Positions 62,923-64,000 of a DNA stretch of 64,000 nucleotides are shown here, in pieces. This DNA is from Candidatus Fermentibacteraceae bacterium (GTDB taxonomy: Bacteria; Fermentibacterota; Fermentibacteria; Fermentibacterales; JCC-6): NCBI GenBank assembly GCA_016744855.1, contig JADGDO010000010.1, positions 1 to 64,000 on the forward strand, read 5' to 3'. Under the pieces are notes generated by a model that saw only the letters and a program-made list of their open reading frames with translations, searched no databases and was not told the DNA's origin. The position numbers and the translations under genes are program-made. How positions within the stretch are numbered: position 1 is the stretch's first letter; each line of letters opens with the position of its first letter.

Positions 62923-64000
62923 CTATTCACTTCCTTCAAGAGATCCGACTATCTCTTCTACAGCATCCAGGAGTTCACCAGTTCTCACAACTTCGCTCAT
63001 CTCATTGTGATCAGGGTAGAGAGGGCGATCTTCTCCAAGGTGATCAACATGCTTTCTTATCACGTCACGGGCTGCCTGAACTCCGGTTCCGCACTTGTGG
63101 TTTCTGAAATCAAGAGCCTGAGCAGCTGCTATCATTTCGATCCCTAAAACACCGCAGGCATTTTCAAGAATCTGACAGTTTTTCAGGGATGTATTCATAC
63201 CCATACTAACAAAATCTTCCTGATCAGCAGCTGCAGGAATAGAAGCTACCGCCGCTGGTGTACAAAGAATTCTCTGCTCTGCAATGAGCATTCCAGCTGT
63301 GTACTGGCTGAGCATGTGTCCGCTGTACAAACCTGGTTTCTCTGCAAGGAACGGAGGCAGACCAACAGATAATGCCGGATTAAGAAGTCTGTTAAGTCGT
63401 CTCTCACTGAGAACGGACACCATTGTTATTGAAGTTCCAGCCATTTCCATCGGGAGAGAAACAGGTGTGCCCTGGAAATTTGCTCCTGTAAGCACCTTGT
63501 CTTCCTCGGGGAAGAAAAGCGGATTGTCTCCCACACCATTCAACTCTATTTCAACCTGGCTCCTGGCATATGCAATTGCATCATGAGCCGCCCCGATAAC
63601 CTGGGGAGTAGAGCGCATGGAATAGGCATCCTGTACTTTTTGAGGTGTTTTGCCAGTGCTGAGATCGCTTCCTGCAATACACTTCCTGATTGCTCGTGCG
63701 CTTCTGAGTGAACCGGAGAATCCCCTGACCTTGTGAACATCGTCCTCGTAGGGGGTCAAATTTGCATAAAGGGCTTCAAGACTCATAGCGGCTGTAATCT
63801 CTGCCTGCTTAAGCCATCTGTTCATATCGTAAATATTGAGCGCTGAAATAGCAGTAAGCAGATTTGAGCCATTTATAAGGGCCAGACCATCGCGTGCCTG
63901 AAGCTCCAGCGGCTTGAGCCCGGCAAGAGCAAGAGCCTCAGTTCCGGGGTATCTCTCGCCTTTGTAGAAGGCTTCGCCCTCTCCCATAACCACGAGCGCT
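62923..64000 (-). CDS. HAL/PAL-family aromatic amino acid ammonia-lyase (partial, N-terminus beyond window)
   Basis: The frame is open to the right edge. It contains the second half of the family: MGEGEAFYKGERYPGTEALALAG, GLALINGSNLLTAIS, QDAYSMRSTPQVIGAAHDAI, GANFQGTPVSLPMEMAG and QEDFVSMGMN. The MIO loop (ASG) lies before the window. It is a second family member besides hutH at 18557-20053 and differs enough to be a paralog, perhaps using another amino acid. In the same transcript as the C25 peptidase (2-base gap), so amino acids freed outside could be deaminated inside. Confidence 0.88.
   Translation of the reverse strand, partial: ALVVMGEGEAFYKGERYPGTEALALAGLKPLELQARDGLALINGSNLLTAISALNIYDMNRWLKQAEITAAMSLEALYANLTPYEDDVHKVRGFSGSLRSARAIRKCIAGSDLSTGKTPQKVQDAYSMRSTPQVIGAAHDAIAYARSQVEIELNGVGDNPLFFPEEDKVLTGANFQGTPVSLPMEMAGTSITMVSVLSERRLNRLLNPALSVGLPPFLAEKPGLYSGHMLSQYTAGMLIAEQRILCTPAAVASIPAAADQEDFVSMGMNTSLKNCQILENACGVLGIEMIAAAQALDFRNHKCGTGVQAARDVIRKHVDHLGEDRPLYPDHNEMSEVVRTGELLDAVEEIVGSLEGSE

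Overview
The window is about 64 kb of one bacterial chromosome. It has dense genes, mid-range base composition, many GTG/TTG starts and short ATGA/TAATG overlaps. The envelope genes (LpxL-like acyltransferase, Mla/Mce transport, TolQ/TolR-type channels, outer-membrane-like proteins) point to a diderm. Three secreted proteins end in the same short FlgD/type-A-sorting-like beta domain (a C-terminal fragment at 1-200, a peptidylarginine deiminase, a C25 cysteine peptidase). That suggests the FCB superphylum or a neighbouring uncultured phylum; Fermentibacteria/Cloacimonadota-like is a guess. ThyX, a non-Cys Thi4, a DUF362 ferredoxin protein and B12-type radical SAM chemistry fit an anaerobic or microaerophilic life.

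Layout. 1-1.1 kb: secreted-protein tail, a gene-poor stretch and a decayed VapBC module. 1.1-4.0 kb: operon of SIMPL lipoprotein, membrane-anchored radical SAM and TetR regulator, with an AcrR-like operator. 4.4-6.2 kb: an SDR oxidoreductase and a TetR regulator sharing an operator motif. 6.4-11.3 kb: methyltransferase, DUF362 ferredoxin, two DMT-type transporters, and a PPAD-like deiminase. 11.3-13.9 kb: surface-sugar aminotransferase and glycosyl-1-phosphate transferase. 14.4-17.6 kb: PdxS/PdxT (vitamin B6), an ARMT1-like protein and an FmdB zinc ribbon. 17.6-20.1 kb: Thi4 under a TPP riboswitch, and HutH. 20.4-22.3 kb: groES-groEL.

22.4-32.1 kb: a seven-gene minus-strand operon for a proton-channel-driven trans-envelope machine (barrel-like protein, 1467-residue TPR protein, small membrane protein, TolQ, two TolR, and an FHA-like/TonB-C protein), reminiscent of Myxococcus Agl-Glt. 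32.3-35.2 kb: large secreted propeller/Ig protein. 35.2-37.6 kb: duplicated-domain ThyX and a GH84 enzyme. 37.6-41.3 kb: fused FtcD and transketolase. 41.6-49.4 kb: LpxL-like acyltransferase, TldE/TldD, MOSC, PrsW, HtpG and an alkaline-phosphatase-superfamily protein. 49.4-52.7 kb: Mla-type lipid transport. 52.9-55.8 kb: small membrane protein and a TauT/SsuB-type ABC importer with a structured leader. 56.3-60.4 kb: HAD hydrolase, then an EIIA-like protein with two tandem CPA2 antiporters. 60.4-64 kb: C25 peptidase and a second HAL-family enzyme cut by the window edge.

Two histidine/aromatic ammonia-lyase genes and FtcD suggest histidine (and perhaps another amino acid) fermentation, but hutU and hutI are not here. 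The strongest leads for new biology are the complementary degenerate ThyX halves, the Asp/Asn pair of TolR proteins in the trans-envelope operon, and the EIIA-plus-twin-antiporter operon.
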